DNA of 5,490 nt from SHLQ01 sp964517125. Lineage in GTDB: Bacteria; Actinomycetota; Acidimicrobiia; Acidimicrobiales; SHLQ01. Shown here one piece after another: positions 1 through 5,379 of this stretch (positions within the stretch are counted from its first letter, which is position 1; every line of letters begins with the position of its first letter). The stretch covers positions 1-5,490 of the forward strand of contig CAZFBD010000132.1 of assembly GCA_964517125.1 (NCBI GenBank), written 5' to 3'. The notes beneath the pieces were generated by a model that saw only the letters and a program-made list of their open reading frames with translations, did not search any database and was not told the origin of the DNA. Both the position numbers and the translations under genes were made by a program.

Positions 1-26
1 ACTAGCAGTAGTATTCGACGATTCAT
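1..26 (-). CDS. N-terminus of a gene running off the left edge
   Basis: On the minus strand an ATG at 26-24 opens MNRRILLL, followed by a GTN (Val) codon cut by the window edge. A GGGAG ribosome-binding sequence (complement of 33-37) lies 6 nt upstream, the ideal spacing. The start has two Arg followed by a run of Ile/Leu/Val, which is the usual beginning of a signal peptide or a first membrane helix. Only eight complete codons are visible, so neither the family nor the function can be named. The direction matches the two-TM gene further right on the same strand. It could be a chance ATG; the SD box and the signal-like start are the only support. Confidence 0.35.
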
Positions 27-174
27 TCGGTACTCCCAGGGCGTCTTGGCGCGGCATGGGCTGTCCCAGGCAGCGTCAATACAGGCCGCCGCCTATCCGC
101 CGAAGGGAAGCTAGCCTGCCCAATCCTCCCGGTCAAACGACTTCGCAATCTATTCATAAATTCTGCAAGCGGGC

Positions 175-402
175 TCAGCACCAAAACCAATTCGATAGCG
201 GGAGCCCGTTCAATGAGCCGACACTGCCTTGAGTGTCGACGACTGAAGGGTCTGCCGTGGGTATTTGTACCAGGTTTAGCTGCGCGACGATTGCTGCTGT
301 TAGGGTCACTATGGTCTCGTAGTCGATTGGGTCAATCGGACGAGAGACGGGGTTGTCTGCGGCGCAGGTGATAGATGCCAAGAAGTCGTTTGACGTCATC
401 AA
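175..402 (-). CDS. Possible small hypothetical protein (75 aa)
   Basis: An open frame of 75 codons begins with two Met codons (402-400 and 399-397) and ends in TGA. The translation looks protein-like: a polar, acidic N-terminal third with a D-P-I-D-Y-E-T segment, then a hydrophobic/amphipathic helix (about residues 30-45, TIVTLTAAIVAQLNLVQI), then a Gly/Ser/Asn-rich tail ending SNWFWC. Codon third positions are moderately GC-rich. Against it: no Shine-Dalgarno box is visible, an in-frame TAG lies only a few codons upstream, and I recognise no family. It would lie between the left-edge gene and the two-TM gene on the same strand. Treat it as tentative. Confidence 0.25.
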   Translation of the reverse strand: MMTSNDFLASITCAADNPVSRPIDPIDYETIVTLTAAIVAQLNLVQIPTADPSVVDTQGSVGSLNGLPLSNWFWC

Positions 403-552
403 ATCTCGCTACGAGTGAAGAGCTTGGATCGGGCCGGTCGAGGCGGTCTCGTTCGTTCTTTCGAGCCACAGCAATCCAACACCCACTCGCTATTCGGCCG
501 ATCCCGTTAGTGTTCCATCGCCGGATCAGGTATCGGCAATCTCGCAAAGTCT

Positions 553-588
553 TCCTTACGAAGGACAATCTGAGATAGCTTCTCCAGA
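553..588 (-). terminator. Possible terminator hairpins after the two-TM gene
   Basis: Just past the stop codon of the minus-strand gene (stop at 613-611) lie two small hairpins. The first pairs TCT-GAGA (569-575) with TCTC-C-AGA (581-588) around a TAGCT loop, with one bulged base. The second is TCCTT (553-557) / AAGGA (561-565) around ACG. Read on the minus strand, the second is followed by AGACTTT, only weakly T-rich. The position suits a transcription end, but neither is a strong intrinsic terminator. Confidence 0.3.
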
Positions 589-610
589 GTACTTGGGCTT
601 GGGGCCGTAG

Positions 611-1297
611 TCATTCGGTCCCTCTGTCGATGTGCAGATCGTCAGGGAATTTGTCGACGCAGTAGCCGCAATTCGCGAGCCTGCGAGCGACGCCGTCTTC
701 GCAGTTGTCGTTGACTCGAATCCAAACCTCGTTCGCAGCCCGGTTGGTGCCCGTTCCTGCGCCGAGACTCGTCCCTCCCATCGCCGCAGTGAAACCAAAA
801 GAAATGACGTTTCCGTCGTCGCCGCGAGAATCGAGGTTCCGACTCACGAGGTAGCCGCTTGCTTCGAGGTGTTCGAGTAGTCGTCGGAAGTCGTCGACCT
901 CCACCGGGCCGTCGAACCGCGCTACGCCGCCACCTTGGTGGCCGGTGTCGGCGCAGGTTGGGGGCCAGTTGCTCGGTCGTCGGCTGTCGAAGACGGTGAT
1001 GGGTCCGTAGCCGTTGGCTTCGATCAGTGTGGCTTCGCTGTGTTCGTCGAACAGCTCGAATGCGTCATTGAGCGCCGCTCGCGTGTCCCAGAGGGGTTTG
1101 GAGCTGTCGATGTAGACGAGGGCCATGGCGAAGGTGAAAATCGCCATGAGGGTAAGCGCCGCGTTGTTCGCGCTATACAGCCGGTGACCTGGTGCCTTCC
1201 GGCTGAGGCGAAAGGCGAGGGGAAGACAGAACCATATTCCCAGGTATCCGAGAATCTCACCGAACTGCCAATTGGAGAAACCGCCGTAACCCATCAT
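611..1297 (-). CDS. Two-TM membrane protein of unknown family
   Basis: A 228-residue protein with a good ribosome-binding site: GGAGG (complement of 1304-1308) lies 6 nt before the first ATG (1297) and 9 nt before the second (1294). The N-terminal third is membrane-embedded: helix 1 at about 14-30 (EILGYLGIWFCLPLAFR), a basic loop RLSRKAPGHR at 30-39, and helix 2 at about 46-63. By the positive-inside rule the basic loop is cytoplasmic, and the remaining ~165 residues face outward. That soluble part is acidic, with a VDDFRRLLEHLEASGYL helix (134-150) and four Cys (115, 199, 210, 213) that could form disulfides outside the cell. I recognise no family. It is transcribed divergently from the secreted RTX gene, so a surface-related role is possible but unproven. 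Confidence 0.8.
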   Translation of the reverse strand: MMGYGGFSNWQFGEILGYLGIWFCLPLAFRLSRKAPGHRLYSANNAALTLMAIFTFAMALVYIDSSKPLWDTRAALNDAFELFDEHSEATLIEANGYGPITVFDSRRPSNWPPTCADTGHQGGGVARFDGPVEVDDFRRLLEHLEASGYLVSRNLDSRGDDGNVISFGFTAAMGGTSLGAGTGTNRAANEVWIRVNDNCEDGVARRLANCGYCVDKFPDDLHIDRGTE

Positions 1298-1698
1298 TCG
1301 GTTCCTCCGGGGTGCTCAGTCGGTTGGGTGGATTCTTAACGCTGATCAGCTATCGGCAGGTCGCTCACAGGCTTGAACCTCGGGCTGCGCTGTTCATCGT
1401 AGGACCGTGAGCTTGAAGGTCGAGCGACTGTACATCGCTCGCGTGGTTCCCCTTCGTTCGCGTTCGTCAGCGAACCATCACGATCAATGCAACACGACCG
1501 ACATCATTAATGCCAAGGGCCCATGCGGACTTGTAAATACGCCAGTCGGATTTGGTCGGATACTGCAATTCGCCCACAAATCTGCACCATCTACTCCCCG
1601 TCAAACCGAGATTGCTTTCGCAAATATCCACGCGCGTCGAGCGCGAGTGCTACAACAATTCACCGCTCCCGGTGGTTGGGGGTTCAAGAGGAGTTGGC
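1298..1698. promoter_or_regulatory. Divergent intergenic region with several perfect dyads
   Basis: This region separates the divergent two-TM gene and RTX gene and must hold both promoters. Perfect inverted repeats seen: the 10-bp palindrome GCTGATCAGC (1341-1350); CGAGCGA (1421-1427) / TCGCTCG (1435-1441) with a 7-nt loop; GTTCGC (1456-1461) / GCGAAC (1470-1475); and CGCGC (1631-1635) / GCGCG (1641-1645). None is followed by a T tract, so they look more like operators or 5'-leader hairpins than terminators. I could not fix -35/-10 boxes with confidence. An open frame from about 1407 runs through the area, but its Gly/Cys-rich end is a shadow of the RTX gene, and no SD supports it. Confidence 0.45.
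1686..1693 (+). promoter_or_regulatory. Ribosome-binding site that sets the RTX gene start
   Basis: AAGAGGAG lies 5 nt before the ATG at 1699. The reading frame is open further upstream (to about 1552), but only the 1699 start has an SD box and places a proper signal peptide at the N-terminus. Confidence 0.8.
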
Positions 1699-3084
1699 AT
1701 GAGAAGTTCTTTGGTCATGAGCGGCAAGCGTGTGGCCGTGGCGGTTGTTGCTGCGTTGGTGGCGACGGTTGTGCAGGTTGCGCCGGTTCAGGCGCAGGCG
1801 GCGGGTGATGTGGAGGGTCTGGTCGCTCCGGACCTGGCGTTCACGGAGCTGAATGAGGCGGTCGAGATCGATGTGATCGCCAATGACGAGGGTGTCGAGC
1901 TGTTCGAAGCTGACCCGGTGATCACGGTGACTGGTCAGCCGATTGCGGGCGCTGGCTCGTTCACGGTTGTGCTGGATGCTGAGGATGGCACGCCGATGCT
2001 GTTCTTGAGCCCGGAGACGGGTTGGGGCGGCATTGCGCGCGGGTCATACCGGGCGTGTTGGGGCGACCAGTGCGGGTCGGCCGACGTCGAGGTGTACGTG
2101 GGTACGTCGGAGTGCACGATCGTGGGCACGTCTGGCCGTGACACGTTGCGTGGCACCAACGGCAACGATGTGATTTGTGCGCTTGGTGGCGCCGACCTGA
2201 TCAACGCCCGGGGCGGAAGCGACGTCGTGTTCGGCGGCAAGGGTGCCGACGAGATCAACGGTGGCAATGGTGCGGACTCGCTGTATGGCGGTCGTGGTGC
2301 CGATGTCATCAATGGCAACGGCGGCGACGATTTTCTGTATGGTCGCCGTGGCAACGACACGCTCGATGGCGGCAACGGTGCCGACGAGTTGCACGGCAAC
2401 CGTGGGCAGGATCTTCTGCTGGGCGGCAATGGCGCCGATGAGTTGTTCGGCGGTCGCAACGACGACGAGCTCCGGGGACAGGCTGGCAAGGACGTTCTGA
2501 AGGGTCGGAAGGGTGCCGACCTTCTGGTGGGCGGCGGCAACGATGACGAGCTGTATGGCAACCGCGGAGCGGACCGTCTGCGCGGGCAGGGCGGCAACGA
2601 CATTCTCGATGGTGGCCGTGGGTCCGACAATCTGAGCGGAGGCAGTGGCGCGGACACGTGTAGCCGTGGCGAGACGTACGCCGGATGTGAGGAGATCGTG
2701 GAGCCGCCGGATGAGGAAGATGCCGACGGCGACGGGGTCCCCGATGCTGAGGATCCGGATGACGACAACGACGGCATCCCCGACGAGCTGGACGAGTTCC
2801 CGCTCGACCCGAACGAGAGCAGCGACACCGATGGTGACGGCATCGGCGACAACGCTGACACTGATGACGATGGGGACGGCATTCCAGACGTCGACGACCC
2901 CTCGCCAACGGGCGACGATGACTTCTCGCTGCTGATAGCGCAGCCGCTGCCTGGCGAAGCGAGGGGTACGCCCGCCTCGATGAACGTAATCACGTCACGA
3001 TGCTCCGGTATTGGTTTAGCAACCACACATTCTGGTTGCGCGATGTGTTCGACGAACCCTGCCCACTTCCTCCGCCCGATATAG
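1699..3084 (+). CDS. Secreted RTX / thrombospondin type 3 calcium-binding protein, C-terminus aberrant
   Basis: 461 residues from the ATG after AAGAGGAG. In order: a Sec signal peptide (1-34: basic MRSSLVMSGKR, Ala/Val core, AQA cleavage motif); an Ig/cadherin-like segment (about 38-135) with the VIANDE sequence typical of such domains and a Cys120/Cys125 pair; twenty contiguous RTX nonapeptides G-G-x-G-x-D-x-L-x (143-322); a C-x8-C cap (321, 330); and a D-x-D-G-D-G-like TSP3 region (341-402). RTX repeats form a Ca-binding parallel beta-roll after export; TSP3 repeats also bind Ca. No LPxTG or enzyme domain is seen, so a structural or surface/adhesive role is the best inference. The tail after about residue 410 (Cys-rich, no domain) does not resemble the rest. 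A different frame becomes protein-like there, so the true C-terminus may be lost by frameshift or rearrangement. Confidence 0.85.
   Translation: MRSSLVMSGKRVAVAVVAALVATVVQVAPVQAQAAGDVEGLVAPDLAFTELNEAVEIDVIANDEGVELFEADPVITVTGQPIAGAGSFTVVLDAEDGTPMLFLSPETGWGGIARGSYRACWGDQCGSADVEVYVGTSECTIVGTSGRDTLRGTNGNDVICALGGADLINARGGSDVVFGGKGADEINGGNGADSLYGGRGADVINGNGGDDFLYGRRGNDTLDGGNGADELHGNRGQDLLLGGNGADELFGGRNDDELRGQAGKDVLKGRKGADLLVGGGNDDELYGNRGADRLRGQGGNDILDGGRGSDNLSGGSGADTCSRGETYAGCEEIVEPPDEEDADGDGVPDAEDPDDDNDGIPDELDEFPLDPNESSDTDGDGIGDNADTDDDGDGIPDVDDPSPTGDDDFSLLIAQPLPGEARGTPASMNVITSRCSGIGLATTHSGCAMCSTNPAHFLRPI
2125..2664 (+). repeat. Twenty in-phase 27-bp RTX repeats
   Basis: The 540 bp encode twenty nine-residue RTX units in perfect register, with no insertion or deletion, from GTSGRDTLR (residues 143-151) to GGSGADTCS (314-322). 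The units are diverged at DNA level but keep G at position 1 or 2, D at 6 and a hydrophobic residue at 8. Two units (GGRNDDELR, GGGNDDELY) replace the usual fourth Gly with Asn. Two others carry Cys, near the start (Cys160) and at the end (Cys321). Confidence 0.9.
2719..2904 (+). repeat. TSP3-like Asp-rich calcium-binding repeats
   Basis: This codes for residues 341-402, an Asp-rich run with repeated D-x-D-G-D-G-x-x-D and D-D-D-x-D-G-I-P-D loops (DADGDGVPD, DDDNDGIPD, DTDGDGIGD, DDDGDGIPD). The pattern is that of bacterial thrombospondin type 3 repeats, which chelate calcium and act as a stiff spacer between a domain and the cell surface. Confidence 0.85.
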
Positions 3085-3251
3085 ACCAAGCCTCACCCAA
3101 GACCCAGCGGGAAGACGAGCGAGCGGTGCTCGGTGTGCTACTCGGACGGTAGTTCCACGAGGCCGGCGAGCAGGCCGCTCGTCGAGCTTCGGACTTCGAT
3201 TCGGCTCGCGGTTTCACCCCGTCATGGGCTGAGATCGAAATCACCGATCGC
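2922..3251 (+). pseudogene. Protein-like relic overlapping the RTX tail, with one internal stop
   Basis: One frame, shifted by -1 relative to the RTX gene, is open from a TGA at 2919-2921 to a TAG at 3150-3152, and stays protein-like beyond it. It reads SEGYARLDERNHVTMLRYW, then an FSNHTFWLRDVFDEP segment, then a Pro-rich stretch and QREDERAVLGVLLGR. After the TAG come FHEAGEQAARRASDFDSARG and FTPSWAEIEITDR. Aromatic content, charge balance and GC-rich third positions are more natural than the overlapping RTX tail. There is no SD before the only Met (3000-3002). I read it as the remains of another gene, or of the RTX gene's own former C-terminus, broken by a frameshift and a nonsense codon. 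The family is not recognised. Confidence 0.35.
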
Positions 3252-3596
3252 AGAGATCGATCTGGTTCGTGTCGGAGACGCCGAGCAAGACGGCAAACTG
3301 CGGACCACCCGGTGGAAGAGGGAACACGACGATGCCCCGCATCGGTGTCTGGACAAAATGCAACTCGTCGTATTCAAGAATCACCCGTGCACACCAAGAA
3401 GGGACTCTCGACCGCCGGTTGTTCGAGCACAAACGATCGCTCTCCAACGACAGCCAATGCGTCCACCGAAACCTCGCGAGGCTCAACTTCAATTGGTTCG
3501 CTACCGCCCGGCAGTCCTCAATGTTGACACAGACGCATGATGAGCGCCTTGTCATCCAGTTCCATCGCAAGCGTGGAGCATGCCGCAGGCTGGATG
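3153..3596. other. No defensible gene; unresolved open frames on both strands
   Basis: The first ~100 bp may belong to the relic just described. After that, three long frames compete. A minus frame (3570-3241, 109 codons) is aromatic-rich, with a V-I-L-E-Y-D-E-L-H-F-V-Q stretch. Plus frames run from about 3133 to 3540 and from 3269 on through the next gene. None has an SD box or a recognised domain. The minus frame looks most protein-like but begins in MRWNWMTRRSSC with nothing upstream to start it. This may be decayed mobile-element or gene debris between the RTX gene and the toxin-antitoxin operon. Confidence 0.4.
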
Positions 3597-3645
3597 TTGC
3601 GTTTATTTCGTTTAGAATCTACGGTTGGATACCGAAGGAGGAACC
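3597..3645 (+). promoter_or_regulatory. Promoter, possible operator and SD of the HTH-PIN operon
   Basis: TAGAAT (3613-3618) is one mismatch from a consensus -10 box and would start transcription near 3625. The matching -35 is poor (around 3590-3596). CGTTTA occurs twice, 9 bp apart (3600-3605, 3609-3614), across the -10. CGGT (3622-3625) / ACCG (3631-3634) forms a short dyad at the expected transcript start. AAGGAGG (3635-3641) is a strong SD, 4 nt before the ATG at 3646. Repeats over the promoter fit autoregulation by the HTH protein, which is inferred rather than shown. Confidence 0.5.
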
Positions 3646-4071
3646 ATGGAAACCACTGTTCGCCCAGGCTCTGTCGATCCGGCCGAGATCGATTCGTTCA
3701 TCGAGGGCCTTGGCGCCGTTGGGCAAACGCCACTTCTTGTGGGACCCGATGGAGCCTCGGTCGAGTTGCCGGTCGAGATCCACGCCGTGCTGCTCCGAAT
3801 CGCCAGCGAACTCCAGATCGGCAACGGCGTGACCGTCGTTCCTGTCTCCGCGGTGCTGACAACGGCAGAAGCAGCCGAGATGCTCAACGTCAGCCGCCCT
3901 CACATCGTCAAGCTCCTCGACCAAGGTGAACTTCCCCACCACATGGCCGGCACACACCGTCGGGTGAAGGTTGCTGACCTCCTCGAGTTCCGCGACCGTC
4001 GAGACCACGCCCGGTCGGACGCACTCGCCGAAATGCACCAGATCGGAGATGAATCCGGGATGGACCTCTAA
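3646..4071 (+). CDS. Excisionase-family HTH protein, probable antitoxin
   Basis: 141 residues. The ATG at 3646 is chosen over an in-frame TTG at 3625 because AAGGAGG lies just before it. Residues 71-117 are an HTH_17 / excisionase-type winged-helix DNA-binding domain: L-T-T-A-E-A-A-E-M-L-N-V-S-R-P-H-I-V-K-L-L, then G-T-H-R-R-V and D-L-L-E-F-R. This is the MerR-like fold found in Xis proteins. The N-terminal ~70 residues carry the L-P-V-E-I-H-A-V-L-L-R-I-A helix usual in this group, ending in a V-x-V-V-P-V stretch. The gene sits 12 bp before a PIN-domain gene; this HTH type followed by PIN is a known antitoxin-toxin arrangement. Its role is then to repress the operon and neutralise the PIN nuclease. 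The C-terminal tail (118-141), acidic and His-containing, may bind the toxin. A true recombination directionality factor is the alternative, given the nearby att site. Confidence 0.85.
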   Translation: METTVRPGSVDPAEIDSFIEGLGAVGQTPLLVGPDGASVELPVEIHAVLLRIASELQIGNGVTVVPVSAVLTTAEAAEMLNVSRPHIVKLLDQGELPHHMAGTHRRVKVADLLEFRDRRDHARSDALAEMHQIGDESGMDL

Positions 4072-4083
4072 CGTCGATTCCCG

Positions 4084-4650
4084 ATGGCCGTCTTCCCCGT
4101 CGTTCTGGATGCCAACGTCCTATTCGGTCTGATGACCACCGACATTCTCCTGACGACGGCGGGCCGACGGATGTATCGGGCGCACTGGACAGCTGACATC
4201 CTCGATGAAGCTGAGCGCAACATCCTGACAAAGCGACCCGATCTCGCCGCTTCTGCCGTAGCTCGACGGTTCGACGCGATGCGCCGGGCAATGCCAGAAG
4301 CCATGCTGGACACACCACCCCAGGAACTCATCGACGCAATGACCAACCATGCCGGCGACCGCCACGTGCTTGCCGCCGCAGTCTCGGCCCGAGCAGAAGT
4401 CATCGCCACAGAGAACGGGAAACACTTTCCTCCCGCAGCATGCATTCCGTTCGGAATCGAGACCCGAACCCTTGACGAGTTCATCTGCGACCTCGTTTCG
4501 CTCAACGCATCCGATGTCTGGTCGTCGATAGGAGAGATGGCCGAACGGAGAATGCGGCCTCCCCAATCGATCACCGCGGTCTGCGATGTTCTCGAGACGC
4601 ACATACCTCGCGCTCTTGGCGAACTACGACTCTTGGGGTTCGGTGAATGA
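4084..4650 (+). CDS. PIN-domain ribonuclease, probable toxin
   Basis: 188 residues. PIN-fold marks: V-V-L-D9-A-N-V-L with the first metal-binding Asp; W-T-A-D-I-L-D-E42 with the second acid; and D92-R-H-V-L-A-A-A-V with the third. The usual fourth position in T-x-N-x-x-D-F-P is T-E-N-G-K-H114-F-P here, so His replaces Asp; Glu110 might stand in. PIN toxins cut RNA, often tRNA or rRNA, in a Mg-dependent way. Residues after about 125 form an extra C-terminal helical part, longer than a minimal ~130-residue VapC. No SD is visible, and the start is 12 bp after the HTH stop, so translation is probably coupled. The last 27 bp overlap the GyrB-like gene on the other strand. Toxin function is inferred from domain and context. 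Confidence 0.85.
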   Translation: MAVFPVVLDANVLFGLMTTDILLTTAGRRMYRAHWTADILDEAERNILTKRPDLAASAVARRFDAMRRAMPEAMLDTPPQELIDAMTNHAGDRHVLAAAVSARAEVIATENGKHFPPAACIPFGIETRTLDEFICDLVSLNASDVWSSIGEMAERRMRPPQSITAVCDVLETHIPRALGELRLLGFGE

Positions 4651-5265
4651 CACGTCCTCGATGGAAATCGCCACTTCACCCACGTTGATTTCCGCTTGGT
4701 CGATACGAAATCGGAGTTCAGCATCGTCGAAGACCGCATGCGCCAAGTACGCCTCGTCGATCTCAAAGGTCAACACCGTGCCTCGTTGCAACGGTCTCGT
4801 GAGCTCCGCGAAGTCGGATTGTGGAACGCCTTGCACGTACGTCTGCCGGAAGCTCCGTTCACCGTTGGAGCTCACCACAGACGCGCTCTTCGAGAGAGCG
4901 TTCACCGCAGCGAGTCCAGCACCGCACAGCTCGCGCTTCACCCGTTCGTGCTCACCGCGATCACGGCAAGCGTGCAAGATGGTCATTGCTGCTTCGGCGA
5001 AGGAGACGCCGTCACTGCCTACCTCAAGCGAAATACCCAATCCGTTGTCAGACACCGAGAACTTCGCACCATCTACCCGAACTGCTATCGATGAACACGA
5101 GCCACAGTGCCCCTCGCTGAGCGCCAGACACATCGCCTCAAAGACGAAATTCGTCAAATCCGGACTCGGCCCTACGTACATCCCGGGCCGCTTGCGGACC
5201 GCCTCCAAGCTTTCGGAGGTAATGATCTCGCGCTGGGAAGACATCGACGTTTCAGGGTCAGCCAT
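4624..5265 (-). CDS. Stand-alone GyrB-like GHKL domain protein
   Basis: 213 residues, co-linear with only the first ~220 residues of DNA gyrase B (family length about 650-800). There is no transducer, TOPRIM or C-terminal domain. Matches in order: S-L-E-A-V-R-K-R-P-G-M-Y-V-G (19-32, the gyrase signature); F-V-F-E43 at the catalytic-Glu position; D73-N-G-L-G-I (normally D-x-G-R-G-I-P); C-G-A-G-L-A-A-V-N-A-L-S (114-125, the G-x-G lid with V-N-A-L-S); F-R-Q-T-Y-V-Q-G-V-P (139-148); and R-G-T-V-L-T-F (161-167). The Asn four residues after the catalytic Glu, which holds Mg-ATP, is Leu47 here, and the Arg of the D-x-G motif is Leu76. ATP hydrolysis may therefore be lost. No SD is seen; the ATG at 5265 may be leaderless, and Met8 (5244) is a second choice. 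It may act on gyrase or mimic it, which is inference. Confidence 0.85.
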   Translation of the reverse strand: MADPETSMSSQREIITSESLEAVRKRPGMYVGPSPDLTNFVFEAMCLALSEGHCGSCSSIAVRVDGAKFSVSDNGLGISLEVGSDGVSFAEAAMTILHACRDRGEHERVKRELCGAGLAAVNALSKSASVVSSNGERSFRQTYVQGVPQSDFAELTRPLQRGTVLTFEIDEAYLAHAVFDDAELRFRIDQAEINVGEVAISIEDVSFTEPQES

Positions 5266-5350
5266 ATCATATTGTCACACATCCCCCGTGGTCACGAGGT
5301 GGTCACGAGAGATCCGTGATTGCACGAAACTAGCGGGAATCGGACGTGAC
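5264..5350 (-). promoter_or_regulatory. Repeat-rich region upstream of the GyrB-like gene
   Basis: A perfect 11-bp tandem repeat, GTGGTCACGAG, lies at 5288-5298 and 5299-5309. The GTCAC core recurs at 5274-5278, 5291-5295 and 5302-5306, and its complement as GTGA(T) at 5316-5319 and GTGAC at 5346-5350. TCACG (5303-5307) and CGTGA (5315-5319) form a dyad. ATATCATAT (5264-5272) is a small symmetric site over the start codon. On the minus strand GACAAT (5276-5271) could be a weak -10 giving a leaderless transcript. The repeats could be repressor sites or arm-type recombinase sites near the att end. Confidence 0.4.
5288..5309. repeat. Perfect 11-bp tandem direct repeat
   Basis: Two adjacent identical copies of GTGGTCACGAG, 5288-5298 and 5299-5309. 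The period is about one helical turn, so two protein subunits would sit on the same DNA face. Confidence 0.9.
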
Positions 5351-5379
5351 AATCCGGCACGCCAACCACCGATCTAGCC

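Larger units (their letters stand above)
27..610. other. Mostly non-coding stretch, no firm gene
   Basis: Apart from the doubtful small minus ORF listed separately, I see no convincing gene here. Two plus frames are open from the left edge (to a TAG at 112-114 and a TGA at 230-232). One could in principle be the tail of a gene entering from the left, but composition does not decide between them, and the minus-strand start at 26 argues against both. Codon choice in the other short frames (around 332-578, both strands) is Arg/Ser-rich and shadow-like. The right end carries two small hairpins listed as a possible terminator. Confidence 0.5.

Noticed and set aside
35..77. TCCCAGG-GCGT-like sequences near the left edge resembling the T-arm/acceptor end of the tRNA fragment
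   Set aside because: Only about 11 bases match, the other T-stem strand is missing and no anticodon arm is present; chance similarity is likely.
1407..1808. Plus-strand 133-codon frame before the RTX gene
   Set aside because: It runs out of frame into the RTX signal peptide, ends in a Gly/Cys-rich shadow and has no SD box.
1935..3089. Long minus-strand open frame (384 codons) opposite the RTX gene, and a 199-codon one at 2309-2908
   Set aside because: Ser/Pro-rich or Arg/His-rich low-complexity shadows produced by the repetitive GC-rich RTX/TSP3 codons; no SD; the plus frame has clear domains.
3619..4038. Minus-strand frames opposite the HTH gene
   Set aside because: The plus strand has a strong SD and a recognisable HTH domain.
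4068..4766. Minus-strand 232-codon frame opposite the PIN gene
   Set aside because: Antisense shadow rich in Arg/Ser/Thr; the plus strand encodes a proper PIN domain.
5266..5271. TATGAT (minus strand) as -10 box of the GyrB-like gene
   Set aside because: It abuts the ATG at 5265, so transcription would begin inside the gene; it would require the Met8 start, which has no SD either.
4586..5377. Plus-strand 263-codon frame opposite the GyrB-like gene
   Set aside because: It is the antisense of a gene with unmistakable gyrase motifs; Ser/Thr/Arg-rich and without an SD.
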